A stretch of 12,986 bases of DNA, taken from assembly GCA_041635755.1 (NCBI GenBank), contig JBFKUL010000066.1:1-12986 (forward strand), read 5' to 3'. Shown here piece after piece: positions 1-6,410 of this stretch (position 1 is its first letter; each line of letters starts with the position of its first letter). The translations under genes were made by a program, and so were the position numbers. Below the pieces are notes generated by a model, which did no database searches, was not told the origin of the DNA, and saw only the letters and a program-made list of their open reading frames with translations. Origin of the DNA: JBFKUL01 sp041635755 (GTDB lineage Bacteria > Pseudomonadota > Gammaproteobacteria > Burkholderiales > SG8-39).

Positions 1-432
1 CAGGACGGCATCGAAAAGGCCCTCATGGGTCTCACGACGCTCCAGCAGGTTCGCGCCGCCTGCGGCTAGCAGCGGCGCATCCCGTCTTCGCGACATGCGC
101 TTCGAGCGCGCCGCTGCGCCAAGCGCCCATGTTCTGCGGCGTAGGGTCGCGCTTGGCGCCGATGAACGGCAGGTCGTCCTCGAACTCTCGCCACTGGCGC
201 TTCACGCAAGCTCCAGCATTCGGTCGACCGCCGCCCAGTCCCGCTGAAAGGCAAATTCCCGCAGCAGGCTCGAAAGGGGGAAATGCATGCTGGCAATGCA
301 TGCCGCCAAGTCCTTGCGAATTGGCATCGCCTCCGCCACGCGTGCTGCGGGCGTTCTCGCCAACGCCATCCTATTCGCGGACATCGGATCCAGCGCCTCC
401 AATCGATATGCGCGGTCCTGATTTGCGCACGG
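1..432 (-). pseudogene. Decayed coding region, family not recognised
   Basis: Coding-like sequence on the minus strand runs through at least three frames. From 432 to 202 the frame is open and contains a segment ending FQRDWAAVDRMLELA at a TGA (204-202). The next frame continues immediately from a GTG at 205 (4-nt GTGA overlap) as VKRQWREFEDDLPFIGAK and on to HVAKTGCAAA. Near position 75 coding character moves to a third frame (LLAAGGANLLERRETHEG), which runs off the window edge. Codons in all three pieces end mostly in G or C, as in the intact neighbours. The simplest reading is one gene broken by two or more frameshifts, upstream end unclear. The alternative is two tiny overlapping genes (402-202 from TTG, 66 aa; 205-32 from GTG, 57 aa). 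I recognise no family; a helical repeat protein is possible but unsupported. Confidence 0.38.
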
Positions 433-548
433 TCAACAGGTACAACTGAATTCGACGTGCGCCTCGTGGCGCGCCACACCGTCGAGCAAGGAATGACCGG
501 TTCGCGATGTACGTCACAACGTCTTGCATCGTCAAACATTGTCAGCAA

Positions 549-564
549 CACGCCCTAGGGCGTG
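549..564. promoter_or_regulatory. 16-bp perfect palindrome, candidate operator
   Basis: CACGCCCTAGGGCGTG is identical to its reverse complement over all 16 bases. It lies about 50 bp upstream of the candidate -35 and 123 bp upstream of the cyclase start. With no loop it is more like a binding site for a dimeric regulator than a terminator. The regulator is unknown and the site is not a CRP or FNR consensus. Confidence 0.35.
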
Positions 565-615
565 ACGCAGTTCACATCTTCGGGCGTTCGCGAGGTTCGG
601 AACCATCCCGCGGCC

Positions 616-644
616 TCGACAGGTCATCGGGCGAATGCTATCTA
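616..644 (+). promoter_or_regulatory. Weak sigma70-like promoter candidate for the cyclase
   Basis: TCGACA (616-621, one mismatch from TTGACA) is followed after exactly 17 bp by TATCTA (639-644). The -10 matches the consensus only in its first three bases. It lies about 40 bp upstream of the chosen start at 687, a normal leader length. It is the best arrangement I found in this region but it is weak. Confidence 0.25.
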
Positions 645-686
645 CCTAACAGGTATCGATGCAGCGCTTACGCTAGAGAGAAGGTC

Positions 687-1982
687 ATGGCGTTCCTGAT
701 GGAACGTTTCGTTGGCGAAAAAGAAGCCCGCTTTCAGAAGCGGTACGCGGAGCGCTCCATTCCCTTCATCCGGGTTTCGCTCCCGATCGCGGTCACGCTC
801 TACCTCTTCTTCATTGCGTGGGATTTCTATATCGACCCGAGCACGCTGCTTTATACGCTTGCGGTGCGGTTGCCGTTCAGTTTCTTCGCCGTCGCAGTCT
901 TCGGCTTCACGTTCCTGAAATCCTTTGAACGTTGGTCCCAGTTCATTCTGAGCGCCACCGTAGTTCTCGGTGCCACCGGTATCCTTTTCGTTCTGGCCAT
1001 CCTGCCTGACGGTTTCATCTTTGGAACGCCCGGCCTGCTGCTCGTCATCATGTACGCATGCGGCGTCATACGGCTACTGTTCGTGCCGGCGATGATTACC
1101 TGTCTGACCATCATTGCGCTCGCGAACATCATGCTGGCGGTCAAAGGCGCGAACGGCTTCGAGTTCTTCAACACCAACGTGTTCGTGTTCTCGGCATCAG
1201 TGATCGGGCTAAGTTACACCGCACTGCTCGAATGGATGGAGCGGCACGCCTTCAAGCTCGAGGACGGGCTGCGCAAGGGAAAGAAGGTGAGCGATACCAT
1301 GCTGCGCAACTTCCTGCCGGATCGCATCATGGAGCGCCTGCGCGAGGGGGAGAGCTCCATTGCGGAGGCGGTCGGAGAGGCGACCGTGTTGTTTGTGGAT
1401 ATCGTGGGCTTTACCTCGCTCAGCCATCGACTCGCGCCCGGGCATCTCATCGAGATGCTGAGTGACGTTTTTACCAGTTTCGATGACATCGCCGAGCGTA
1501 ATGGCGTTGAAAAGGTCAAGACCATCGGGGACAGCTACATGGTGGTCGCGGGCGTGCGTACGCCCTGGCCGCGCAGCGCGGCGGCGGTGGCCGAGTTCGC
1601 GGTTGAGGCGCTGGCCTTTGTGCGAGCCTACGGCGAGGAGAACGACATGCCGATTCAGGTGCGAATCGGCATGGCGACTGGATCGGTCATCTCGGGCGTG
1701 ATCGGAACGCGCGTACCGATCTTCGACCTCTGGGGCGAAACCGTGAACATCGCCAGCCGCCTGCAGGAGGAGGGCATTCCGGGCGCCATTCAAGTCTCGG
1801 AGGGCAGCTACTGGAGGTTGCGCAACAAGTTCGAGTTTCAGGAACGCGGCCCCCTCACCTTGAAGCACGGCATCAAGGTCAACGCGTTCTTGCTCACCGG
1901 GCGGAAAGTCGCTGGCGGGGTCGGTCTGCACGCAGTGCAGGACGTGCTGCCCGCCATCGAATCCTCGAAGAAGACGGCGTAG
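687..1982 (+). CDS. Membrane-anchored class III adenylyl cyclase
   Basis: Converts ATP to cAMP at the cytoplasmic face of the inner membrane. The ATG at 687 is preceded by the purine-rich AGAGAGAAGG and gives 431 aa; a second in-frame ATG at 699 is possible. Residues about 27-182 hold roughly six hydrophobic membrane segments. A linker helix (about 183-220, LEWMERHAFKLEDG) leads to a cyclase catalytic domain from about 230 to 405. Visible catalytic residues: metal-binding Asp238 (FVDIVGF) and Asp282 (KTIGDSYM), adenine-selecting Lys278 and Asp347 (FDLWGETVN), transition-state Asn354 and Arg358. The Lys/Asp pair argues for ATP rather than GTP. There is no HAMP, PAS or CHASE domain, so sensing presumably lies in the membrane part. 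The methyltransferase starts 5 bp after the stop, implying coupled translation. Class III cyclases act as dimers; a single catalytic domain implies a homodimer. Confidence 0.93.
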   Translation: MAFLMERFVGEKEARFQKRYAERSIPFIRVSLPIAVTLYLFFIAWDFYIDPSTLLYTLAVRLPFSFFAVAVFGFTFLKSFERWSQFILSATVVLGATGILFVLAILPDGFIFGTPGLLLVIMYACGVIRLLFVPAMITCLTIIALANIMLAVKGANGFEFFNTNVFVFSASVIGLSYTALLEWMERHAFKLEDGLRKGKKVSDTMLRNFLPDRIMERLREGESSIAEAVGEATVLFVDIVGFTSLSHRLAPGHLIEMLSDVFTSFDDIAERNGVEKVKTIGDSYMVVAGVRTPWPRSAAAVAEFAVEALAFVRAYGEENDMPIQVRIGMATGSVISGVIGTRVPIFDLWGETVNIASRLQEEGIPGAIQVSEGSYWRLRNKFEFQERGPLTLKHGIKVNAFLLTGRKVAGGVGLHAVQDVLPAIESSKKTA

Positions 1983-1987
1983 GCTCT

Positions 1988-3085
1988 ATGGACCTCGCAT
2001 CCTTTTACCTCCCGGACAAAGCTGCGGGCGCGGCGCAGAACGCGCCACCCGGAAAGCTCAACCCCGAGTACCGCGAAACCGTCGATGCCGCCGTAGCACT
2101 ACTCGAGGACTACCGCAGACGTACTGAAGTGCAAGGCGCTTCCGAGACCGGCAAATCGCCTGTAGGACCTGCGGCGAGCATCACGCTCGATCTCTGGCAT
2201 GACTGGCGCGCGCTTTGGGCCGAAGCGTCCGAGTGCCTATCGGAGATCAACGGGGATGTTGAACAGGTGGCGACGGCAAAGAATTACACCGAGACGTGGC
2301 TGACCACCAGGCTGCTCGATGCGCCGCTTTGGAACCAGGCGTACCGGAAACCCCTTGGATACGCGGGCGACTACGCGGTAATGAATTACATCTACGACGG
2401 CACGCCAAGGGGCGAAACGCAGTTTGCTCGGCTCGCTCACGCGCTTGCCATTCATATCGGCGAGTTCGTCGTGCGACGCAAGGACCTGATGCGCGAAGCG
2501 ATTGCGGATACCGTCGCGCGACAATCTTCCGCACAGAGCGTGACAATTGCCAGCCTGGGGTGCGGCCCGGCTCGCGAGATCGCCGAGTTCGCGGAGAACG
2601 GCGCGCCCACAGCCACTCCGATATCGTTCATCCTGGTTGATCAGGACGAGCAAGCGCTGCACTTCGCAGGCCGCTCCATCACCGCAGCGCTTGACCGACG
2701 GTGCGACCGGCCGCCGCGTCGTGTGGACCTGCGCAAGATCTCGGTGCTGCGGCTGCTGCGTGACTTCCACCCGCGCGACGTGCTTTGCGAGATCGACATG
2801 ATCTACAGTGCGGGGCTGTTCGATTATTTCACCGACCGTACCTGTCGGATCCTCACGCGGCGGCTCTACGAGGCCCTTCGCCCCGGCGGCCTGCTTCTGC
2901 TGGGAAACATGAAGGCCGGCACCGATATGCGCTGGCCGCTCGACTTCATCGCCGATTGGACGATTACCTACCGCACGGCGGAAGGCGTTCTCAGCTGGGC
3001 TGAGGGCCTGGCGGGCGCGGAGATCTCACTGCGCACCGAAGCCACCGGGTACGACTATTTGCTGGCGGTGCGCAAACCTGGTTGA
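1988..3085 (+). CDS. Class I SAM-dependent methyltransferase, PhcB-like
   Basis: 365-aa protein with a helical N-terminal region (1-110) and a SAM-binding Rossmann fold (about 185-362). Motif I is SLGCGPA (189-195). An acidic motif VDQD (217-220) probably holds the SAM ribose. DMIYSAGLFDYFTD (270-283) and LRPGGLLLLGNM (297-308) match the later strands of class I methyltransferases. The segment RKPLGYAGDYAVMN (about 120-133) recalls a conserved stretch in enzymes annotated as 3-hydroxypalmitic acid methyl ester (PhcB-type) methyltransferases and in methyltransferases fused to cyclic-nucleotide-binding domains. That resemblance is from memory, and the substrate here is unproven. There is no signal peptide or membrane segment. 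The start lies 5 bp after the cyclase stop with no clear ribosome site of its own, so it is probably translated by coupling. Confidence 0.8.
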   Translation: MDLASFYLPDKAAGAAQNAPPGKLNPEYRETVDAAVALLEDYRRRTEVQGASETGKSPVGPAASITLDLWHDWRALWAEASECLSEINGDVEQVATAKNYTETWLTTRLLDAPLWNQAYRKPLGYAGDYAVMNYIYDGTPRGETQFARLAHALAIHIGEFVVRRKDLMREAIADTVARQSSAQSVTIASLGCGPAREIAEFAENGAPTATPISFILVDQDEQALHFAGRSITAALDRRCDRPPRRVDLRKISVLRLLRDFHPRDVLCEIDMIYSAGLFDYFTDRTCRILTRRLYEALRPGGLLLLGNMKAGTDMRWPLDFIADWTITYRTAEGVLSWAEGLAGAEISLRTEATGYDYLLAVRKPG

Positions 3086-3103
3086 GGGCTTCCGACCGCC
3101 CTC
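3084..3103 (+). terminator. Hairpin directly after the methyltransferase stop
   Basis: GAGGGC (3084-3089) and GCCCTC (3098-3103) form a perfect 6-bp stem with an 8-nt loop beginning within the stop codon. No T-tract follows, so this is not a classical intrinsic terminator. It may protect the 3' end or assist Rho-dependent termination. Confidence 0.3.
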
Positions 3104-3116
3104 GCAGAACAAAGGT

Positions 3117-3137
3117 TGATTCGCAAAGCTCGAATCA
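3117..3137 (-). terminator. Perfect 7-bp inverted repeat, possible minus-strand terminator
   Basis: TGATTCG (3117-3123) and CGAATCA (3131-3137) are perfect arms around a 7-nt spacer. Read on the minus strand the hairpin is followed by ACCTTTGTTCT, a modest T-rich tail. This fits a weak end for the leftward CBS transcript. An operator or a bidirectional 3' structure is equally possible. Confidence 0.3.
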
Positions 3138-3161
3138 CGATTCCTGTCGCACAGCCCACCT

Positions 3162-3314
3162 TTAGGCAGTGACGACTCCACGCGCCTCGGCGGTTGCCCG
3201 ATCAGTCACGGCCTCTAGAACGAATGACGATATGCAGAGCCTCGCGCGCGAACGCGCGAGACCCTCATCGTCCGCTTTCTTGGGCGTGACGCTCCAGGTG
3301 CCAGACTTCGGCAT
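3162..3314 (-). CDS. Possible small ORF coupled to the CBS gene
   Basis: A 50-codon frame starts with ATG at 3314-3312, overlapping the CBS stop by one base in the classic TGATG arrangement, and ends at TAA (3164-3162). The protein begins MPKSGTWSVTPKKADDEGLA. Its first 24 codons are strongly G/C-ending like the neighbours. The second half is less biased, so it may be spurious or frameshifted beyond about residue 25. There is no own ribosome site, so translation would depend on termination of the CBS gene. I recognise no family; the start faintly recalls short beta-rich DUF2188-like proteins, which is only a guess. Confidence 0.3.
   Translation of the reverse strand: MPKSGTWSVTPKKADDEGLARSRARLCISSFVLEAVTDRATAEARGVVTA
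3241..3260. repeat. Perfect 8-bp inverted repeat with CGAA loop
   Basis: CTCGCGCG (3241-3248), CGAA (3249-3252) and CGCGCGAG (3253-3260) would form a very stable hairpin on either strand. It lies between the rightward methyltransferase and the leftward CBS gene, inside the possible small ORF. No T-tract follows on either strand. It may be a 3'-end structure for one of the convergent transcripts. Confidence 0.35.
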
Positions 3315-3781
3315 CAGCCAGTTTCGATTGCGGGACGCTCGTGGACTTCTCGACCGCTGGCGTTGTCCAGCGCCGCCGCCAGGCCGCTGAGCTCGCTTGC
3401 CAGCACCCGCAGCAGGTCGTCCAGCGTGACGATCCCTACCAGTCGGCCCTTCTTGTCGACCACCGGCAGGCGCCTGGCCCCCTTGTCGGACATCGCCTCG
3501 ACCGCTTCGAACATGCCGTCGTTCTCATCGACCAGCGCCAGGTCGCGCCCCATGACCTCGCCCACGGTCAGGCTCTCGGGCCGCACGCCCTCCGCCGCCA
3601 CGACGCTGATCACGATGTCACGGTCAGTGATGATGCCCACCGGCCGCAAGTCGCCGCTTTGCTTTTCAACGACGATCAGCGAGCCGACATGGTGGTCGCG
3701 CATCAAGCGCGCGGCCGTGCGAAGGTCTGTCTGCGGCTCGACCACTGCCAGCATGCGGCTGCACATTTCCTTGATTTTCAT
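3314..3781 (-). CDS. Two-CBS-domain regulatory protein
   Basis: 155-aa protein that is almost entirely a tandem CBS pair. CBS1 covers about residues 5-62 (ending GIITDRDIV) and CBS2 about 72-130 (MGRDLALVDENDGM to GIVTLDDLLRVL). Such stand-alone pairs bind adenine nucleotides and act as energy or redox sensors; the partner here cannot be told. I chose the ATG at 3781 because GGGAG sits 5-6 nt upstream. A longer TTG start at 3796 would place that ribosome site inside the gene. A perfect FNR-type box lies about 61 bp upstream of the ATG, so induction under low oxygen is likely. The DUF302 gene is upstream on the same strand, and a possible small ORF is coupled downstream. Confidence 0.9.
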   Translation of the reverse strand: MKIKEMCSRMLAVVEPQTDLRTAARLMRDHHVGSLIVVEKQSGDLRPVGIITDRDIVISVVAAEGVRPESLTVGEVMGRDLALVDENDGMFEAVEAMSDKGARRLPVVDKKGRLVGIVTLDDLLRVLASELSGLAAALDNASGREVHERPAIETG

Positions 3782-3808
3782 GTCGTCTCCCGCCAATAGA
3801 ACAAGCTC

Positions 3809-3814
3809 AGGCTA
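3809..3814 (-). promoter_or_regulatory. Candidate -10 element of the CBS gene
   Basis: Read on the minus strand this is TAGCCT, with the key T, A and final T of a -10 box. It would place the transcript start near 3802, about 41 bp from the centre of the FNR box. That is the standard spacing of class II FNR activation. No good -35 hexamer is needed or seen. Confidence 0.35.
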
Positions 3815-3835
3815 ACCCTGCCGCGCCGGCGCAGT

Positions 3836-3849
3836 TTGATCGATATCAA
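3836..3849. promoter_or_regulatory. Perfect FNR/ANR box upstream of the CBS gene
   Basis: TTGATCGATATCAA matches the FNR consensus TTGAT-N4-ATCAA at all ten specified positions. Its centre (3842.5) is about 61 bp from the CBS start codon and about 41 bp from the predicted transcript start. It lies outside any coding sequence, just past the DUF302 stop. This indicates activation by an FNR/ANR-family oxygen sensor; other CRP/FNR members such as DNR recognise similar sites. Confidence 0.7.
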
Positions 3850-3870
3850 GGCCGAGAAGCGTCAGGCCTT
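3848..3870 (-). other. Hairpin spanning the DUF302 stop codon
   Basis: AAGGCC (3848-3853) and GGCCTT (3865-3870) form a perfect 6-bp stem with an 11-nt loop containing the DUF302 stop. No T-tract follows on the minus strand. It abuts the FNR box and may reduce read-through from DUF302 into the CBS gene. Weak evidence. Confidence 0.2.
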
Positions 3871-4254
3871 TGAAATCCGATCGCGCACGCGCTCGAGCCG
3901 GCCTCGCACCTCGCCGGCAAGCTGCGCGATGGCGGGATTGTCGGTGAGCTTGAGCACCGCCACAGGATCCATGAACCCGACGTTGATCGACTTGTCCTCC
4001 TCCTCGCGCACCACCACATTGCACGGCAGCAGCAAGCCGATGTCCGGATCGCTGGTCAGGGCGCGGTGTGCAAGCGGCGGATTGCAGGCACCGAGGATTC
4101 GATAGGGACGTCCGTCGACGTTCAGCTTCTCCTTCATCGTCTTCTGCACGTCGATCTCGGTCAAAACGCCGAATCCTTCGGCCTTCAGCGCCTCGGTAAC
4201 ACGCGTTACTGCGCCCTTGAAATCCTCTTTGACCTTCACATTGAATCCGTACAT
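3862..4254 (-). CDS. DUF302 family protein
   Basis: 130-aa soluble protein covering the whole DUF302 domain. The hallmark segment GACNPPLAHRAL (55-66) and the strand LLLPCNVVV (74-82) are both present, each carrying one cysteine (Cys57, Cys78). The biochemical role of the family is not established; roles in redox or metal/sulfur handling have been suggested from context. There is no signal peptide. The ATG at 4254 is preceded by GGGGGAGGG at good distance. The CBS gene follows on the same strand after an 80-bp gap that contains an FNR box, so the two may be separately transcribed. It is divergent from the Gfo/Idh operon across 137 bp. Confidence 0.88.
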   Translation of the reverse strand: MYGFNVKVKEDFKGAVTRVTEALKAEGFGVLTEIDVQKTMKEKLNVDGRPYRILGACNPPLAHRALTSDPDIGLLLPCNVVVREEEDKSINVGFMDPVAVLKLTDNPAIAQLAGEVRGRLERVRDRISKA

Positions 4255-4391
4255 GAACGCCCTCCCCCGATTGATCTGACCCTACTGCCTATTGGTCGGA
4301 CGCAGGACCGCGCAAATGGTTTCGACCGTTTCACCTCTCGCGGGCTCGTCGACTCCGCGGACTGGCGCGGCGATCCGTTAAACTGGGCTTG

Positions 4392-5363
4392 ATGAGCGAG
4401 CGCATTGATATCGGCATCATCGGACTCGGCGTCATGGGCCAGCGCATGCTCGCGCGTCTGACGGAGCATCCGCAGCTGCGCCCGGCCGCGGCCTGGGACC
4501 CGAACGAAGCAGCGGTCGCGCAGGTGCGCGCCCAACTCCCGCAGCTGCCAATCGCGCGTTCGGCCGAGGCGCTGATCGCCACGGACGGACTGCGCGGCCT
4601 CTACGTCGCGTCGCCGCCGGCGAGCCACCTCGAGCATGCGAACCGGGGTTTCGACGCGGGGCTTGCGGTGCTCTGCGAAAAACCGCTTACCGTCGATTTC
4701 GCAGCCGCCCGAACGACGATCACGCGCATCGACGCCGAGAACCGATCTGCCGCAGTCAATTTCTCGTTGGCCTCATCGCCGGGGCTGGCGACGATGACGA
4801 CCGCGGTCAAGGATGGCTCGATCGGCAAGCTCGAGCGCCTGGACATCGAGGTTGCGTTCGAGCAATGGCCACGGGCCTGGCAGTCGGCCGCAGGCCGCTG
4901 GCTTGCCGAGCGCGCAGAAGGCGGCTTTACCCGCGAGGTGATCTCGCATTTTGTTTTCGTCATGCAGCGCGCGCTGGGGAAGGCAAAGGTTCTCGCATCG
5001 AAGCCCGACTACCCCGGTGACGGCAAAAGCGCCGAGCGCGCGCTCGAGGCGCGGCTCGAGTCTGGCGGTATTCCCGTGACGATCACCGGGCGCGTCGGTG
5101 GCAACGTCGCCGACTTCAATCGCATGACGCTTCTCGGTTCCGAGGGTGCGATCGAGCTGCACGAATGGTTCGGGTTACGCCACCGCAAGGGCCGTGGCGA
5201 GTGGCGCCCGGTGCGCACGCCGCTGGAGAACCGCCAGATCGGCCAGCAGACCCAGCTCGACCAGGTCGTGGCCATGGTCGAGGGACGGGCGCACAAGCTG
5301 CCGGGCTTCGGCGAAGCGCTGGCGGTGCAGGAAACCATCGAAGCGCTGCTGCAAGGCAAGTAA
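4392..5363 (+). CDS. Gfo/Idh/MocA-family NAD(P)-dependent oxidoreductase
   Basis: 323-aa soluble dehydrogenase or reductase acting on a sugar-like or polyol substrate. The N-terminal Rossmann fold starts GIIGLGVMGQRM (8-19). The family's CEKPLTVD motif is at 95-102, where Lys97 contacts the nicotinamide and substrate. REVISHFVF (181-189) supplies the probable catalytic His186. The C-terminal alpha/beta dimer and substrate domain runs from about 125. I took the ATG at 4392; a TTG immediately before it is in frame. No strong ribosome site is visible. It is the first of five closely spaced genes. The substrate cannot be deduced, and none of the neighbours encodes a sugar isomerase or transporter. 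Confidence 0.88.
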   Translation: MSERIDIGIIGLGVMGQRMLARLTEHPQLRPAAAWDPNEAAVAQVRAQLPQLPIARSAEALIATDGLRGLYVASPPASHLEHANRGFDAGLAVLCEKPLTVDFAAARTTITRIDAENRSAAVNFSLASSPGLATMTTAVKDGSIGKLERLDIEVAFEQWPRAWQSAAGRWLAERAEGGFTREVISHFVFVMQRALGKAKVLASKPDYPGDGKSAERALEARLESGGIPVTITGRVGGNVADFNRMTLLGSEGAIELHEWFGLRHRKGRGEWRPVRTPLENRQIGQQTQLDQVVAMVEGRAHKLPGFGEALAVQETIEALLQGK

Positions 5364-5372
5364 GCCCATCCG

Positions 5373-5378
5373 AAGGAG
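5373..5378 (+). promoter_or_regulatory. Strong ribosome binding site of the ABM-domain gene
   Basis: AAGGAG lies 6 nt before the ATG at 5385 and fixes that start. It is the best ribosome site in this five-gene run. Confidence 0.7.
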
Positions 5379-5384
5379 ATCGGC

Positions 5385-5687
5385 ATGATCCTCGAAGTCG
5401 CGATACTCACCATCAAGAGCGCCGAAGCGCAGAAGTTCGAAGCTGCGTTTCCTCAGGCGGAGAAGGTCATCGCTCAGGCAAAAGGGTACCTGTCGCACGA
5501 GCTGCGCCGTTGCATCGAAACCAAAGGCCGCTACCTGCTGCTGGTACGCTGGGAAACGCTCGAGGCGCACACCGTCGGGTTCCGCGAATCGCCGCTGTTC
5601 CAGCAATGGCGCGGCGTGATCGGCGGCTTCTTTAGCGCACCGCCGCAGGTCGAACACTACGAGACGTTGTCCGCAATGCGGGCCTGA
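5385..5687 (+). CDS. Antibiotic biosynthesis monooxygenase (ABM) domain protein
   Basis: 100-aa ferredoxin-like (dimeric alpha-beta barrel) protein. The pattern is typical: an opening strand (ILEVAILTIK), a helix, then GYLSHELRRCIE (34-45), the strand YLLLVRWETLEAH (50-62), and a C-terminal FFSAPPQVEHYE (82-93). Members act as cofactor-free monooxygenases, haem-degrading enzymes or quinone or stress-related enzymes. The exact reaction here cannot be read from the sequence. It is separated from the Gfo/Idh gene by 21 bp and from the HAD gene by 3 bp, so all are likely co-transcribed. Confidence 0.82.
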   Translation: MILEVAILTIKSAEAQKFEAAFPQAEKVIAQAKGYLSHELRRCIETKGRYLLLVRWETLEAHTVGFRESPLFQQWRGVIGGFFSAPPQVEHYETLSAMRA

Positions 5688-5690
5688 GGC

Positions 5691-6386
5691 GTGACGCTCA
5701 GAGCGCTCACCTTCGATACCGGCGGCACGATTCTCGACTGGCACCGGGGTATCAGCGGCGCGCTCGCCGCCGCGGGCCAGAAACGCGGCCTGCGAGCCGA
5801 TTGGCCCGCGATCACCAACGAATACCGTCGCCGCTCGCTCAAGGCCATGGTCAACGCCGAGCACCCGGATTTCAATATCGACGACGTCCACCGCCGCATG
5901 CTCGACGAAGTGATCGGCGAGTTCGGTCTGGGCAAGTTGACCGCCGAGGATCGCGACGAGGTGTGGCGCACGTGGCATGCGCTGGAGGCCTGGCCGGATT
6001 TTGCGACGGCGCTGGCGCGCCTTCGCAAGCGCTACGTGGTCGCTTCCTTCACCATCCTTACCACCTCGCTCGTGGTCGATGTCTCCCGCAAGAACGCCAT
6101 CGACTGGGATGCGGTGATCTCCTGCGAGATGATCGGCATCTACAAGACCCGCCCAGAAGCCTATCTGACCGCGGCGCGGTGGCTCGGGCTCGACCCGAGC
6201 GAGATCATGATGGTGGCCTGCCACAACTTCGATCTGAACGCAGCGCGCGAATGCGGTTACCGGAGCGCCTTCGTCAAGCGGCCGGACGAGTGGGGCCCTG
6301 CAGGGCCGCCCGATCCGAAACCCAATCCCGCGCACGATATCGTCGCCACGGACTTTCCGGATCTCGCGCGCCAGCTGGGCGCCTGA
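5691..6386 (+). CDS. HAD-superfamily hydrolase, haloacid dehalogenase type II-like
   Basis: 231-aa soluble hydrolase. HAD motif I is FDTGGT (8-13) with nucleophile Asp9, followed by a helical cap (about 16-95). Motif II lies near ASFTILTTS (118-126), motif III is Lys152 (IYKTRPEAY), and motif IV is MVACHNFDLNAARECG (174-189) with Asp181. The pattern resembles L-2-haloacid dehalogenases. However, the Asn and Ser of the water-activating loop appear replaced (ACHNFD instead of SSNAWD), as in a common subgroup of unknown substrate, so true dehalogenase activity is doubtful. GTG at 5691 is the only plausible start, 3 bp after the ABM stop. Confidence 0.85.
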   Translation: MTLRALTFDTGGTILDWHRGISGALAAAGQKRGLRADWPAITNEYRRRSLKAMVNAEHPDFNIDDVHRRMLDEVIGEFGLGKLTAEDRDEVWRTWHALEAWPDFATALARLRKRYVVASFTILTTSLVVDVSRKNAIDWDAVISCEMIGIYKTRPEAYLTAARWLGLDPSEIMMVACHNFDLNAARECGYRSAFVKRPDEWGPAGPPDPKPNPAHDIVATDFPDLARQLGA

Positions 6387-6410
6387 GGCGCACCGCGGAT
6401 CGCGCAGCCC

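Larger units (their letters stand above)
433..686. other. Gene-free region upstream of the adenylyl cyclase
   Basis: No convincing gene is visible. The cyclase reading frame is open back to 507, but the roughly 60 residues before 687 have no membrane, domain or codon-bias signal, so I treat them as non-coding. The region holds a 16-bp perfect palindrome (549-564), a small inverted repeat GGTTC-G-GAACC around 593-603, and a weak promoter candidate (616-644). Confidence 0.5.

Noticed and set aside
507..686. N-terminal extension of the cyclase
   Set aside because: The 60 residues show no domain or codon-bias signal, and a ribosome-site-like AGAGAGAAGG precedes the ATG at 687.
3169..3390. 73-codon plus-strand open frame
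   Set aside because: It overlaps the CBS gene end and has no ribosome site, domain or coding-like composition.
4255..4391. Promoter search in the DUF302-Gfo/Idh divergent gap
   Set aside because: TTGATC (4271-4276) and a minus-strand TTGCGC/TAGGCA pair were examined. Neither had a good partner at proper spacing, and no second FNR box is present.
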